Assembly (NCBI RefSeq): GCF_007995085.1
Contig: NZ_VOQS01000003.1
Coordinates: 1,736,001 to 1,800,000, forward strand
Length of the DNA: 64,000 nucleotides
Direction: 5' to 3'
Source of the DNA: Paraburkholderia azotifigens
GTDB taxonomy: Bacteria; Pseudomonadota; Gammaproteobacteria; Burkholderiales; Burkholderiaceae
Within the stretch, counting starts at the first letter, position 1. Every line of letters begins with the position of its first letter. The position numbers were made by a program, and so were the translations under genes. Under the pieces are notes generated by a model. That model worked only from the letters and a program-made list of their open reading frames with translations, was not told where the DNA came from and ran no database searches. Below, piece after piece: positions 45,290 to 53,921 of this stretch.

Positions 45290-45303
45290 GTTTCTATTGT
45301 ATG
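45290..45303 (+). promoter_or_regulatory. Candidate MocR operator, copy 2 (GTTTCTATTGTATG)
   Basis: This copy differs from copy 1 by one base and lies 79-92 bases upstream of the solute-binding protein start, a position suited to activation or repression of that gene. The link to the MocR regulator is inferred. Confidence 0.5.
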
Positions 45304-45381
45304 GATATGCGTGATGCAGCAAGGTATCTCTCGATACATCGCGCCTCGGACCGATGGAAGTACGTTGGTGGGGAGCAAATC

Positions 45382-46545
45382 ATGGTTTGCCTCACATACA
45401 GGTCAAAGCACATCGTTGCTCAAATCATCGTGGTATTGAGCGCTCTGTGCAGTTGCGAAGCCGGTGCAGAGGACGCATTAGTCGTGAAAATCGGGTTCGC
45501 GGCTCCGTTGACTGGCCCGTCGGCGGGCGATGGTAAAGAAATGGAGAATGCCGCGCAGCTAGCAATCGAAGATGCGAATAGCCGTCACCCGACGGTAGCC
45601 GGCCGGGTAGTCTCCTTCCAGTTGGTCGCGCTCGATGACCAGGCCGACCCGCGAGTCGCAAGCCAGGTTGCTCAGCGGTTCGCGGACATCTCCGTTGCAG
45701 GCGTAGTGGGGCATTTCAACTCTGGCTGCAGCATCGCGGCCTCAACCGTCTACGATACCGTTCCCGTCGCGGAGGTGAGTCCGAGTTCTACAAGCGCGGT
45801 CTACACCCTTCGTGGCAAAAAGACATCGTTCAGGATCGTGGGACAAGATGCCGTCGCTGGTGCAGAACTTGGACGGTATATCGTCGAAGACCTTCAGGCA
45901 AAGCGCGTGGCGATTATCGACGACAGGACCGACTTCGGTGCAGGTCTTGCAGACCGGGTTAGCGATTCTATTCTCCAGCGCCACGGCAAAATCGTCGCCC
46001 GTGAGTACGTCACAGACAAGACAGTCGATTTCAGCGCTGTTCTGACGCGGATACGGGCAGCGAATGCCGACGTGGTTGTATTTGGTGGGTTTGATGCTCA
46101 GGCGGCACAGATTAGCAGGCGCATGCGCAGTTTGGGCATACGCGCGACGCTTGCTGGAGAAGGATTTAACAACAACACTTTCATAAGTCTCGCACATGGA
46201 GACGGCGATGGCACCATAACAATCCAGCCTGGCTTGCCGATTGAAAAGATGCCAGGGAAGGACTTTGCGTCACGCTACGAGACCCGGTTCAAAGCGAAAC
46301 TGGAGGGCTTCCAGGGTCCGTACGCTTATGACGCCACATCCGTAATCGCCCATGCCGTGCTGGCTGCTCAGGCCACGACGCCGGGCGACGTACTGCCGGC
46401 CGTAAGGCAAACTCGTATGGACGGATTGACGGGGCCGATTGAATTCGACGTAAAGGGCGACCTTGCAGTCTCGCCTTATACCGTGTACCGCTTGAACGGC
46501 GACCATTGGGTCGACGTAAAGGTGCTTACGGCGTCTGGTAAATAG
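45382..46545 (+). CDS. Branched-chain-amino-acid-type ABC transporter solute-binding protein
   Basis: The product is 387 residues. The ATG at 45382 follows GGTGGGGAG and opens a signal peptide (about 30 residues, ending near EAGAED); a longer upstream frame is not used. The Peripla_BP_6 fold starts VVKIGFAAPLTGPSAGDGKE. Other marks are GVVGHFNSGCSIAAS near 110, FRIVGQDAVAGAELGRYI near 145, and VVVFGGFDAQAAQISRRM. It binds a small solute in the periplasm, usually a branched-chain amino acid or aromatic acid. The permease and ATPase genes are not in the window, so it must work with a system encoded elsewhere or have a sensing role. Confidence 0.9.
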   Translation: MVCLTYRSKHIVAQIIVVLSALCSCEAGAEDALVVKIGFAAPLTGPSAGDGKEMENAAQLAIEDANSRHPTVAGRVVSFQLVALDDQADPRVASQVAQRFADISVAGVVGHFNSGCSIAASTVYDTVPVAEVSPSSTSAVYTLRGKKTSFRIVGQDAVAGAELGRYIVEDLQAKRVAIIDDRTDFGAGLADRVSDSILQRHGKIVAREYVTDKTVDFSAVLTRIRAANADVVVFGGFDAQAAQISRRMRSLGIRATLAGEGFNNNTFISLAHGDGDGTITIQPGLPIEKMPGKDFASRYETRFKAKLEGFQGPYAYDATSVIAHAVLAAQATTPGDVLPAVRQTRMDGLTGPIEFDVKGDLAVSPYTVYRLNGDHWVDVKVLTASGK

Positions 46546-46586
46546 CCGACGATCAGTCGATAGGCGGAGCGTTTCATCTCTTTGCA

Positions 46587-46609
46587 AGCTGCATAGATTT
46601 TTTGCAGCT
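46587..46609 (+). terminator. Stem-loop after the solute-binding protein gene
   Basis: AGCTGCA (46587-46593) pairs with TGCAGCT (46603-46609), loop TAGATTTTT. It lies 41 bases after the stop. The T-run is in the loop, not after the stem, so termination is only possible. Confidence 0.35.
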
Positions 46610-46712
46610 CAGGGTAGCTTGCTCGCAAAGTCGAGAGAGCGGGCCAACGATTGTAGATAGCAGGAAGAGTGCGCGACCGGGCCGGTATTTCAGGTCGCGT
46701 GGGGAGCTTCAC

Positions 46713-47126
46713 ATGCTGATGCGCGATATCGATTCGACAGTGGGAACGCCACGACACGTTCGAGGCGAGGGTTGGGATAGCAAGCGATTGGTGGTTGCCG
46801 CCGACGACGTCGGGTTCTCCCTCCACGACACGACTGTCAAAGAGGGCACCCATATGGAGCTGCAATATCAGCACCATGTCGAAGCTAACTATTGTTTCGG
46901 CGGCGAAGGTGAAGTTGTCGACGTCGCGAGTGGCGAAAAATTCGAACTTCGCCCCGGACGAGTGTACGTGCTTGACAGGCATGACCGACATATCGTTCGA
47001 GCGACAAAGGGAGACCTCCGACTCGTTTGCGTGTTCACTCCCGCGCTTGCGGGTGGCGAAAAACACACGCCGGACGGTGGATATGCGCCAATAGCAAAGG
47101 CCTCCGGCTCTGCTACCACTGACTGA
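46713..47126 (+). CDS. ectC: EctC-like protein (ectoine synthase family), without ectA or ectB
   Basis: The product is 137 residues. The start at 46713 follows GGGGAG; ATG at 46719 is an alternative. It aligns along its whole length with EctC: MRDIDSTVGTPRHVRGEG, GFSLHDTTVKEGT, LQYQHHVEANYC, then RPGRVYVLDRHDRH, ATKGDLRLVCVFTP. The cupin metal ligands of EctC are kept (Glu58, Tyr85, His93). EctC closes N-acetyl-diaminobutyrate to ectoine. EctA and EctB are not in the window, so the substrate may come from elsewhere or differ. The next gene is a glyoxalase-like protein 47 bases away. Confidence 0.88.
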   Translation: MLMRDIDSTVGTPRHVRGEGWDSKRLVVAADDVGFSLHDTTVKEGTHMELQYQHHVEANYCFGGEGEVVDVASGEKFELRPGRVYVLDRHDRHIVRATKGDLRLVCVFTPALAGGEKHTPDGGYAPIAKASGSATTD

Positions 47127-47173
47127 ACTGGTAACAATCGCCATACGCTCCCTGGATTAAAGGGGTTCCCGCC

Positions 47174-48022
47174 GTGAAATCCAAAATGCAACTCGACCAT
47201 GTCGTCATCGCCGTACGGGACCTTGATGACGCCAGTCGCACGTATCGGAAACTGGGTTTCAACGTGGTGGCCGGAGGAGTCCATGGGCATGCACCAACAC
47301 GAAACGCGTTGATAGTGTTCAGCGACGGGTCGTTTATGGAGCTCATAGAGTGGACTGCACGCTCGCCGGGAGATGCGTGGCAACGAACACTTGAAGCACA
47401 CGGTGAAGGACTGGTGGATTTCGCATTGACTACACAAGACCTTAACGATGTGTTTGCCCGCGCGCGAAGTAACGGGATTGAGATGGGTGGCCCCATCGCG
47501 GGCTCAAGAACAACTCCAGAAGGCGTCGTTCTGCAATGGCAGACAGGACGGCCAGCGTCAAGGGAACTGCCGTTTGTGTGTCTTGATATAACTGCACGAG
47601 CCGAACGGGTACCAACTGGCGATGTGCGAATTCATCCGAACGGCGTGACTGGTGTAATTGCAGTCGTAGTTGCGGTCGTCGACGCTTATACGTCACTTGA
47701 CCGGTATCTGGGTGCATTCGATATTCATGAAGGAAGCCGCTTCGATTTGACTGAAATGGGCGTCCGTGTGGGTATTGCCGACCTGGCGAGCTGGCAGCTC
47801 GTTTTGATTAGCAATACTGCGAGTGCGCCGACAGGTTTAGCCGCTAGCGTGCATAGACGTGCTGCGCGGCGGGGCGTAGGGCCATGTGCATTGGTTCTGC
47901 GCTCCCCAGGTACTCAAGAAGCGAGAACAATCAAACCGGCCGATGCTTGTGGAGTACCTCTTCGCTTGTGTGCGGGTAGAGAGCCGCCGAACAGTTACCT
48001 TGATTCCTTGTTGCAGGCATAG
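47174..48022 (+). CDS. Glyoxalase-like (VOC) protein
   Basis: The product is 282 residues, GTG start at 47174 (an ATG at 47186 is possible). The N-terminal half is a vicinal-oxygen-chelate domain (LDHVVIAVRDLDDASRTYRK, then FSDGSFMELIEW). The second half repeats the pattern more weakly (NGVTGVIAVVVAVVDAYTSLDRYLG). The layout matches glyoxalase-like domain proteins of PF13468 type. Metal ligands H9 and E59 are plausible. No substrate can be named. It follows the EctC-like gene closely and is probably co-transcribed. Confidence 0.82.
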   Translation: MKSKMQLDHVVIAVRDLDDASRTYRKLGFNVVAGGVHGHAPTRNALIVFSDGSFMELIEWTARSPGDAWQRTLEAHGEGLVDFALTTQDLNDVFARARSNGIEMGGPIAGSRTTPEGVVLQWQTGRPASRELPFVCLDITARAERVPTGDVRIHPNGVTGVIAVVVAVVDAYTSLDRYLGAFDIHEGSRFDLTEMGVRVGIADLASWQLVLISNTASAPTGLAASVHRRAARRGVGPCALVLRSPGTQEARTIKPADACGVPLRLCAGREPPNSYLDSLLQA

Positions 48023-48093
48023 ACGTTTGCAATTGAAAGTGAAGCGAGGTCAATGAAATAAGGCGTACTAATTGAATACGAAAGGTCATTATC

Positions 48094-49029
48094 ATGTATG
48101 CAGATTTGTTCGCATGTCAGCCGGGGGCAAGAAATTCCGGGCGATTATTGGATTCACTTGAAGAGGAGTCGAGTTGGAGGAATTGGACAAAAGTCCCGTG
48201 CACCGGACATCAGATTGCAATAGCAATATGGCGGGACGCTGCTGAGCACGAACGACAGTTTCGCGCCCCCATACTGGAGGCGCACTACCTTATCGAGGTG
48301 CTGCTGCGAAACACTGTGGTCGACTGCTATCGTAACGGTCGGCGAATTACGAAAGGAACGGGTGGATTCGGCGGCACCCAAATTTCAGCACCGGGCGAAG
48401 AGATTCGCTGCAGTTTTCGAAGGCCCGTGGAGGCGGTACATATTTTCGTGCCATGCGAGATACTCGTTGCGACGTACGAGGAACTACAGCAGTGTAGTTG
48501 TCCGCCAGGATATCAGCTGTCGGACCCAGCATTCGCACCTGATACCGTAATGGGCAAGCTCGGCTGCACACTGCTCGAAGCCACGACGTTAAATAGTCCG
48601 TTTTCGCGGCTATATTGCAAAAGCCTTGGTATGGCAATTCTCGCGAGGGCGATGGACTTTCGCGACGAGTCTGCTGACGAAAGTTTGCGTCAGGGGCTGG
48701 CCCCCTGGAGACTTAAACGCACCCTGGGGTACATCGAGGACAACCTTGGTGAACCCATCAGTCTGGGCGACATGGCCACGCAGGCGGGGTTAAGTCGAAT
48801 GCATTTTGCCGCTCAGTTCAAGCTCGCAACGGGGCTAAGCCCGCATGCGTATCTGACTGAGAAGCGAGTTAGTGCCGCAAAATCGTTGCTTGCGGAGGGC
48901 AGTCTGCCCATCGCGCAAATTGCCTTCGCCGTCGGCTTCTTGACACAAGCTCACTTTACGACGGTATTTCATAAGGCAACGGGTGTGACCCCAAAGCGAT
49001 GGAGGGAGCAGGCGTCATTAGCGCAGTAG
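48094..49029 (+). CDS. AraC-family regulator (1 of 3 in tandem)
   Basis: The product is 311 residues with an ATG start at 48094 (AAAGGTC upstream). The N-terminal 190 residues form a cupin-like ligand domain that I cannot tie to a signal. The C-terminal 100 residues have two AraC helix-turn-helix units: SLGDMATQAGLSRMHFAAQF near 220 and PIAQIAFAVGFLTQAHFTTVF near 270, ending GVTPKRWREQ. It lies 71 bases after the glyoxalase-like gene on the same strand and may be in its operon. It is likely the regulator of nearby enzyme genes. Confidence 0.92.
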   Translation: MYADLFACQPGARNSGRLLDSLEEESSWRNWTKVPCTGHQIAIAIWRDAAEHERQFRAPILEAHYLIEVLLRNTVVDCYRNGRRITKGTGGFGGTQISAPGEEIRCSFRRPVEAVHIFVPCEILVATYEELQQCSCPPGYQLSDPAFAPDTVMGKLGCTLLEATTLNSPFSRLYCKSLGMAILARAMDFRDESADESLRQGLAPWRLKRTLGYIEDNLGEPISLGDMATQAGLSRMHFAAQFKLATGLSPHAYLTEKRVSAAKSLLAEGSLPIAQIAFAVGFLTQAHFTTVFHKATGVTPKRWREQASLAQ

Positions 49030-49361
49030 TCTTGTCGAACCGCCTCCGCCAGCGTCAACCACACCAGAGTGGGCGTTTGACCAGCATATGGGACGCAGCG
49101 CAAAAACGTTCTATACCTGGATGGAAGCGTTTTAGAGAATCGGCGGATAGACGGATCGATTGTGTTCCGTCGCGTTCGCCGCGCTCGAGAGTTCATGTGC
49201 CGAACTCAGCCGTGCACCGAAGCCGTGCACTAATCTCGCCTTCTGTTCGTTGGGCGCTCCGTTGGTAAATATCTTGGTTGATACAATTGACGACGCTACC
49301 GATTTGGGGGCATTTGTTAGATGAATAGAGCGGTTATGGTGTCGCAGCGACCTGAAGATTG
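49030..49361. other. Intergenic region between AraC-type genes, no gene seen
   Basis: This 332-base stretch holds no frame with a good start. It presumably contains the promoter of the second AraC-type gene, whose ATG at 49362 has only a weak ribosome-binding site. Confidence 0.4.
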
Positions 49362-50219
49362 ATGAACATGGCGGCAACTAATAACCAAAATCCGAGGGAA
49401 TTCGCGCACTTTAAGCGGGTGTGCGGAGCCTGGACGATTGAAGCCCTACAAGCCAGGTTCGAAGAACATAGATTTGCTGCCCACACGCACGACACATGGT
49501 CGATTGGCGCGGTTATCTCGGGCGCGAAGGATATCTCTGCAAAAAGGGGCGGCGGCCAGGTCTTCCAGGAGAATCAGGTCTACTGCTTGCCGCCCGATAG
49601 CCCGCATGCTGGTAGGGTGGTCGGCAAAGCGTGTGAGTACGTGATGCTGTACGTTCCTGACGGAGCATGGAGGGAGCAGTGCGAGTCGTTGGGCGTCGAC
49701 CTGCGGCAGTTTCAGCATCGATTGCCTGCCGATACACGGCAGGCGCGGCGCGCACAGGCGTTTGTAGACAGAATTTTCCGGTCGCCTGAAGCAATAGGTG
49801 CGTGGGCCGGAGAGTGGTCGCTCTTTTGCGAGTCGCTATTGGACAAGTACCGCAGCGCGCCGCGACTTACCGAATCGGCATCCTCGATGCGTGCAGACCC
49901 GGCTCTTGCGCGCGCATACGAGTATTTGCACGAATTCTGGAACCGCAACGTTTCTTTGAGCGACCTGTCGCGCGAATCTTCGATGACGACATCTGACGTG
50001 TGTCGAAGGTTTTCTGCAGCGTATGGCTTGTCCCCGCACCGGTATCAGCTTGTGCTTCGTGTAATGGAGGCGAAGGTGAGGCTGCTGATGGGTGCTGAGA
50101 TATCAGAAGTCGCAAGCGAGACGGGCTTCGCTGACCAAAGCCACTTTGGCAGACATTTCAAATCGATATTGGGCGTGACGCCTGGCACTGTCGCCAAGGG
50201 CGGTAGAAGGCATCGATAG
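49362..50219 (+). CDS. AraC-family regulator (2 of 3 in tandem)
   Basis: The product is 285 residues. The N-terminal AraC ligand-binding type domain has RFAAHTHDTWSIGAVISG and FQENQVYCLPPDSPHAG, the classic cupin His/Pro pattern. The C-terminus has two HTH units (SLSDLSRESSMTTSDVCRRF and EISEVASETGFADQSHFGRHF) ending GVTPGTVAKG. This type often senses an aromatic acid or small metabolite. ATG at 49368 is an alternative start. It is the middle of three plus-strand AraC-type genes. Confidence 0.93.
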   Translation: MNMAATNNQNPREFAHFKRVCGAWTIEALQARFEEHRFAAHTHDTWSIGAVISGAKDISAKRGGGQVFQENQVYCLPPDSPHAGRVVGKACEYVMLYVPDGAWREQCESLGVDLRQFQHRLPADTRQARRAQAFVDRIFRSPEAIGAWAGEWSLFCESLLDKYRSAPRLTESASSMRADPALARAYEYLHEFWNRNVSLSDLSRESSMTTSDVCRRFSAAYGLSPHRYQLVLRVMEAKVRLLMGAEISEVASETGFADQSHFGRHFKSILGVTPGTVAKGGRRHR

Positions 50220-50463
50220 ATTCAAAAGCAGGTGTCGGATGACGCTACGACATGCTGGCGTGCCGCTGTCGCTTGTAGACCTGTAGCAGTAAGGCGATGG
50301 AACGCTAACGGCCCGGGGACAACTTGTACTATTCCGTCATTGAAAGCTTGCCGCGCAAACCTACAATTTCAAATCGGCTATCAAACTCTGGTGTCGCGGA
50401 TAGGTGGATTCGCGGTTCGCCGTCAGCCATGGACGGGAAACCAAGGTCACTGCAGGAGGCGTG

Positions 50464-51393
50464 ATGCAAGCTCAGCAAGCGTACGGAGAGGGAATCGCAA
50501 GAATCTTTCGTCTCGAGAAGGCGCCCTCAATCGCGACGCATATCCGACCTGGTGCTTTTTTCGCGGCCACACATATGCTTTGTGGCGACGAAGGGCTAGG
50601 CAAGACAGAGCCCATTCCTGTACGACCGGCGTACATAGTCTGTGTTCTATTTCAGCCGTTAATTCACGAGCTCTGGCTCGGTGGAAGGCCAATTCCAGTC
50701 GGGCCTCTGCCACCCGCAACCATTTCAGTTGTCAACCTCGAGCAGGAGCCAACGGCCTTCTATCCGGGGAAGCTGGATTCCCTCCAACTCTACATCCCCC
50801 AGGAGAGTCTCGCGGCGATGGCCGAGGACGGGTACAGTCCGCCGGTCCGAGACCTCGTTATCCCGAACGGGACGCTTGACCCAATTGCATATCAGTTGTG
50901 CCTTCTGATGCAGCCAGCAATCAACCATCCGGAACAGGCGAGCTTGCTCTTTCTATCCGGCTTGATGGAAGCGTTGTATGGGCACTTGTCCAGGCATTAT
51001 GGGAATCTCTCGCCCAGAACCGCCCCCTTCAAAGGTGGCCTCTCACCACGCGACCTGGCGCGGGCGAAGGAACTTATCGACTCCAACCTGTCCGGCGCGG
51101 TTAGCCTGGCTTTCCTCGGAAAGGAGTGTGGAATGTCTCCCAATCATTTTGCGAGGGCATTCAAGCAGTCCACCGGTGTGCCGCCGCATCGTTGGTTGCT
51201 CCTGCGCAGGGTTGAACTGGCGAAAGCATTGATTGAGGGCGGTGACATGACTGCGTCCGAGATTGCTTCGGCCACCGGCTTTGCGGACCAGAGCCACTTT
51301 ATCAGGGTGTTGTCGCGAATAGTCGGCGTTACGCCAGCAGCGTGGAAGGGTACGCGGTCGTACATGTGGCCGCCGCAGCGTAAAGAGCAGTGA
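50464..51393 (+). CDS. AraC-family regulator (3 of 3 in tandem)
   Basis: The product is 309 residues. The start at 50464 is supported by GCAGGAGG; a longer frame from 50404 overlaps this site and is rejected. An unassigned sensor region (1-195) lacks clear cupin motifs. The DNA-binding part (about 205-300) has LGKECGMSPNHFARAFKQ and ASEIASATGFADQSHFIRVL, ending VTPAAWKG. It resembles the preceding AraC-type gene only in the HTH, so it is not a recent duplicate. Confidence 0.92.
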   Translation: MQAQQAYGEGIARIFRLEKAPSIATHIRPGAFFAATHMLCGDEGLGKTEPIPVRPAYIVCVLFQPLIHELWLGGRPIPVGPLPPATISVVNLEQEPTAFYPGKLDSLQLYIPQESLAAMAEDGYSPPVRDLVIPNGTLDPIAYQLCLLMQPAINHPEQASLLFLSGLMEALYGHLSRHYGNLSPRTAPFKGGLSPRDLARAKELIDSNLSGAVSLAFLGKECGMSPNHFARAFKQSTGVPPHRWLLLRRVELAKALIEGGDMTASEIASATGFADQSHFIRVLSRIVGVTPAAWKGTRSYMWPPQRKEQ

Positions 51394-51593
51394 TAAGAAC
51401 GTTCAACCACGATAAGTTCGTTCTATATGAGGTCAGAACGGCGGGGTAAAAATACTACTCAAACAGCGGTCAATTGTTCGCATATGTTTGATGTGTGGCG
51501 GAACTGATAGCGAGGCTGGGCCTAAATGCCGAACCAGCATTGGCGTTACTCACAGGTTCCGTGGTCCTGTCAGAGCAAATCAGGAGGCGAGAA

Positions 51594-51884
51594 ATGAGGC
51601 GGCTGTTTAAGGCGAATGGAGAAGCGATAGACCTGAAGGGGCCCTTTTCCCTCCGCGAAGTGCAAAGGATAGTTGGAACTGCATCGTTGCTCTTCATAGA
51701 ATTGCTCGATGGAGAGCACATGATGGTTCTACGAGAGAGCGTAGGTGATATCGATTGTGCGGTAAATGAGATTGCGACAACCATTTGCAATGTCCCATCC
51801 ATGTCAAGAGTGCAACGACCTATCCGCGGAGATGTGTTGATTGTTCCGGCCCACGACATTGCGCCGCACGTTGATGTAATCTGA
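51594..51884 (+). CDS. Small DUF3846-like protein
   Basis: The product is 96 residues. The ATG at 51594 follows CAGGAGG; an upstream frame to 51495 is not used. The pattern (LREVQRIVG, a [16 protein letters not shown] stretch, then VNEIATTI and [12 protein letters not shown]) resembles DUF3846 proteins. That group is common on plasmids, phages and integrated elements and has no known function. Its 3' end overlaps nothing on its strand but lies against a decayed hydrolase fragment on the other strand. Confidence 0.55.
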   Translation: MRRLFKANGEAIDLKGPFSLREVQRIVGTASLLFIELLDGEHMMVLRESVGDIDCAVNEIATTICNVPSMSRVQRPIRGDVLIVPAHDIAPHVDVI

Positions 51885-51953
51885 CCGGGTAAATCTCCGT
51901 TGACCTTGTCGGCTTGTGTTGTACACCTGCCGCTGCTGAACAGCTTTGAGGAC

Positions 51954-52112
51954 AGCCACCACTGCCCGTGGAGTGACCAACGAGCATCGCGTCCTTGACA
52001 TCGAGCATATCAAGCAGACCGGCGAGGTGGTCCGCGTACGTGTCCATATCGTTCCCATCCCATGTCTGGGTGGAGCGGTCATGGGCAACGACGCGATAGC
52101 CTTCTAATGAAA
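51954..52112 (-). pseudogene. Internal fragment of an alpha/beta hydrolase (haloperoxidase-like)
   Basis: The minus strand reads [10 protein letters not shown], then [19 protein letters not shown] and [15 protein letters not shown]. This matches the nucleophile-elbow half of a perhydrolase/haloperoxidase-like alpha/beta hydrolase. About six residues that normally follow HDR (RGHGRS) are missing in frame. The Ser in GHSTG is present but no acid or His follows. Both ends are lost, so it is a remnant of about 50 codons. Confidence 0.75.
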
Positions 52113-52134
52113 CTTACTTTACTAGGCAGGGGGC

Positions 52135-52157
52135 GGCCTCGCTATCAGGCGAGTGCC
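52135..52157 (-). terminator. Hairpin after the AhpD-like gene
   Basis: GGC-CTCGC and GCGAG-GCC flank a 6-base loop (with one bulged base) directly past the stop of the AhpD-like gene at 52161 on the minus strand. A T-tract is absent. It may serve as a terminator or stabiliser. Confidence 0.4.
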
Positions 52158-52160
52158 TGT

Positions 52161-52721
52161 TCAAAGCTTCCGCGGTTCCCAGCGATATGCGTGCATTTGT
52201 GGGTTAAGGTCATTTCCGGCAAGATTGTTCGCGAAGTTGCATAGAGTCGCGAGGCTGACTCCCAGTACAACGTCGAGCGCGTTTTGATCATTGAAACCGG
52301 CTTGCTTGAACGCAGCAAGGGCGCTATCCGACACTGCACCACGAGACGCGATGACTTCTTGCGTCAGTTTCGCCACGGCGTTCAGTCGTTGGTCCTGGAT
52401 AGTTTGACCATCGCGCGCAGCCTGAACGATGTCATCGGAAAGTTGCGCCTTCTTGAGTGCGACTGCAGTGTGGCCTGCTACACAAAATCCGCAACCGTGG
52501 ACGGTTGCAGCGACGATTTGAACAACCTCGCGTTCTGCAAGAGATAGCGACCCGGACGCATTGATATCGCCGAGCGTGAAATAGGCGGATATGGCCGACG
52601 GCGAGTTTGCCAATGTCGCTACAAGGTTAGGCAGGAAGCCATTGTTCGCTACCGACCGCTCGATGAACGGACGGATTTCCGAGGGGGCTGTCTGGACAGA
52701 GTGAAGGTGCATGCGGCTCAT
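52161..52721 (-). CDS. Carboxymuconolactone-decarboxylase/AhpD-like protein
   Basis: The product is 186 residues. The AhpD-type redox motif is CGFC (Cys77 to Cys80) with His84 four residues on, within HGCGFCVAGH. The helix LAEREVVQIVAATV before it is typical. CXXC with His supports a thiol peroxidase-type role over lactone decarboxylation. It lies 127 bases downstream of an alpha/beta hydrolase gene on the same strand, a pairing that recalls PcaC/PcaD genes but with different domains. Confidence 0.88.
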   Translation of the reverse strand: MSRMHLHSVQTAPSEIRPFIERSVANNGFLPNLVATLANSPSAISAYFTLGDINASGSLSLAEREVVQIVAATVHGCGFCVAGHTAVALKKAQLSDDIVQAARDGQTIQDQRLNAVAKLTQEVIASRGAVSDSALAAFKQAGFNDQNALDVVLGVSLATLCNFANNLAGNDLNPQMHAYRWEPRKL

Positions 52722-52848
52722 GATGCGCTCCGGTAAGGATTTGCGCTATTGTCGGCTTGCCCATTCGCGGATGCACGTTCATCCGGCTCAAGTTCATGCT
52801 CAAACGGCTCAAAGCAACGTCGATGCGACTTATGCCGGCATATCGTCT

Positions 52849-53640
52849 TCACTGCGACCGGGAAGATATGGCGACATGCTGCTGAAGAAACTGACTCAGC
52901 ATGTTATTGAACCGAACAGGGTCTTCAAGGTATGGCAAATGACCTACCCCGTCGAGCACGTCAACCCGCTCGACTGGAAGTCTCGAGATCAGGTCTTCTG
53001 AACAGTACGAAGGCACGAACCCATCGAGCGACCCGCGAATAATCTGGACCGGACAAGATACATTCATCAACTCGTCGTTCTGGTTCCAACTGACCATCTC
53101 CCGGAAAATTCGACGGATATGGAGCGGGTCGCTGTGCGCAACAGCACGCCTAAAGCCCCTCGCTATCACCGAATCTTCTTGTATGTGCATTTCGCGGAGT
53201 AACGTCTGTGCCCAGCGCTCCCCTTGGTCATGCTCGAGCAGCAGGTCATAGATGGCGACGCGCGCAGTCTGGTCCGGACCCGCGAGATTCACGAAGGTGT
53301 TGATTGCGGTCAGACAGGTTACCGCCTCAGGACGCGTGGCGGCCACGGTGAAGGCCACGCGGGCGCCGGTCGAAAGCCCGACAATCGAGTACCGGGGCAG
53401 TTGTAGTTCGTCCAGCAGGCCAATAACAATCTCGGGAAATCGTCGGAACGGGAGCTCACGCCCAGATGAGGCGCCGTGACCGGGGAGGTCGGGACAGATA
53501 ACGCGATACGGGCGCTGGAACCAGCGGCGCTGGTAAGTCCAGTTCGTCGACCGCCCCCCCAGGCCGTGGATGAACACGAGAGGGTGGCCATCACCTTCAT
53601 CGGAGAAGTAGATATCCGTATTGTCGATTGTCACATGCAT
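52849..53640 (-). CDS. Alpha/beta hydrolase
   Basis: The product is 263 residues, no signal. The catalytic triad is complete: Ser90 in GLSTG, Asp206 in GSLDGFVP, and His234 in GVGHLPYLEDP. The oxyanion segment is IHGLGG near 24. Length and motifs fit 3-oxoadipate enol-lactonase-like or meta-cleavage hydrolase-like esterases. The exact substrate cannot be told. It heads a probable two-gene minus-strand unit with the AhpD-like gene. Confidence 0.9.
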   Translation of the reverse strand: MHVTIDNTDIYFSDEGDGHPLVFIHGLGGRSTNWTYQRRWFQRPYRVICPDLPGHGASSGRELPFRRFPEIVIGLLDELQLPRYSIVGLSTGARVAFTVAATRPEAVTCLTAINTFVNLAGPDQTARVAIYDLLLEHDQGERWAQTLLREMHIQEDSVIARGFRRAVAHSDPLHIRRIFREMVSWNQNDELMNVSCPVQIIRGSLDGFVPSYCSEDLISRLPVERVDVLDGVGHLPYLEDPVRFNNMLSQFLQQHVAISSRSQ

Positions 53641-53921
53641 GTGGGACCTCTCTTCTGTACGGAATGAAACTTCGTCGCGGGCGCCGATGTGTTCTTGAGT
53701 GCATGGTGAGCGAACAGAGTATCCGTTAAAGAGCGCGCCGCCAGGAGAGCAGCTTGTCCCGCTTTCGTTTGATGTCCGTTCTCGTTTCGAGAACAGTCAT
53801 TTCTCGCTGGCGCAGATTCTCCTTTTTCGCCATGTCGATAGACTGGCTTCAATGAAACCTCAGACGTCGCCAGTGCTGGCCAGCCGTCCTGGAATCAATC
53901 GACTTTTCTATCGGATAATCT

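Larger units (their letters stand above)
44983..45381. promoter_or_regulatory. Divergent region between the MocR gene and the solute-binding protein gene
   Basis: This 399-base A/T-richer stretch separates two divergent genes. It contains a 14-base repeat (two copies, listed separately) and two further TGTATG motifs near 45058 and 45213. Promoters of both genes should be here. No small gene is supported. Confidence 0.6.
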
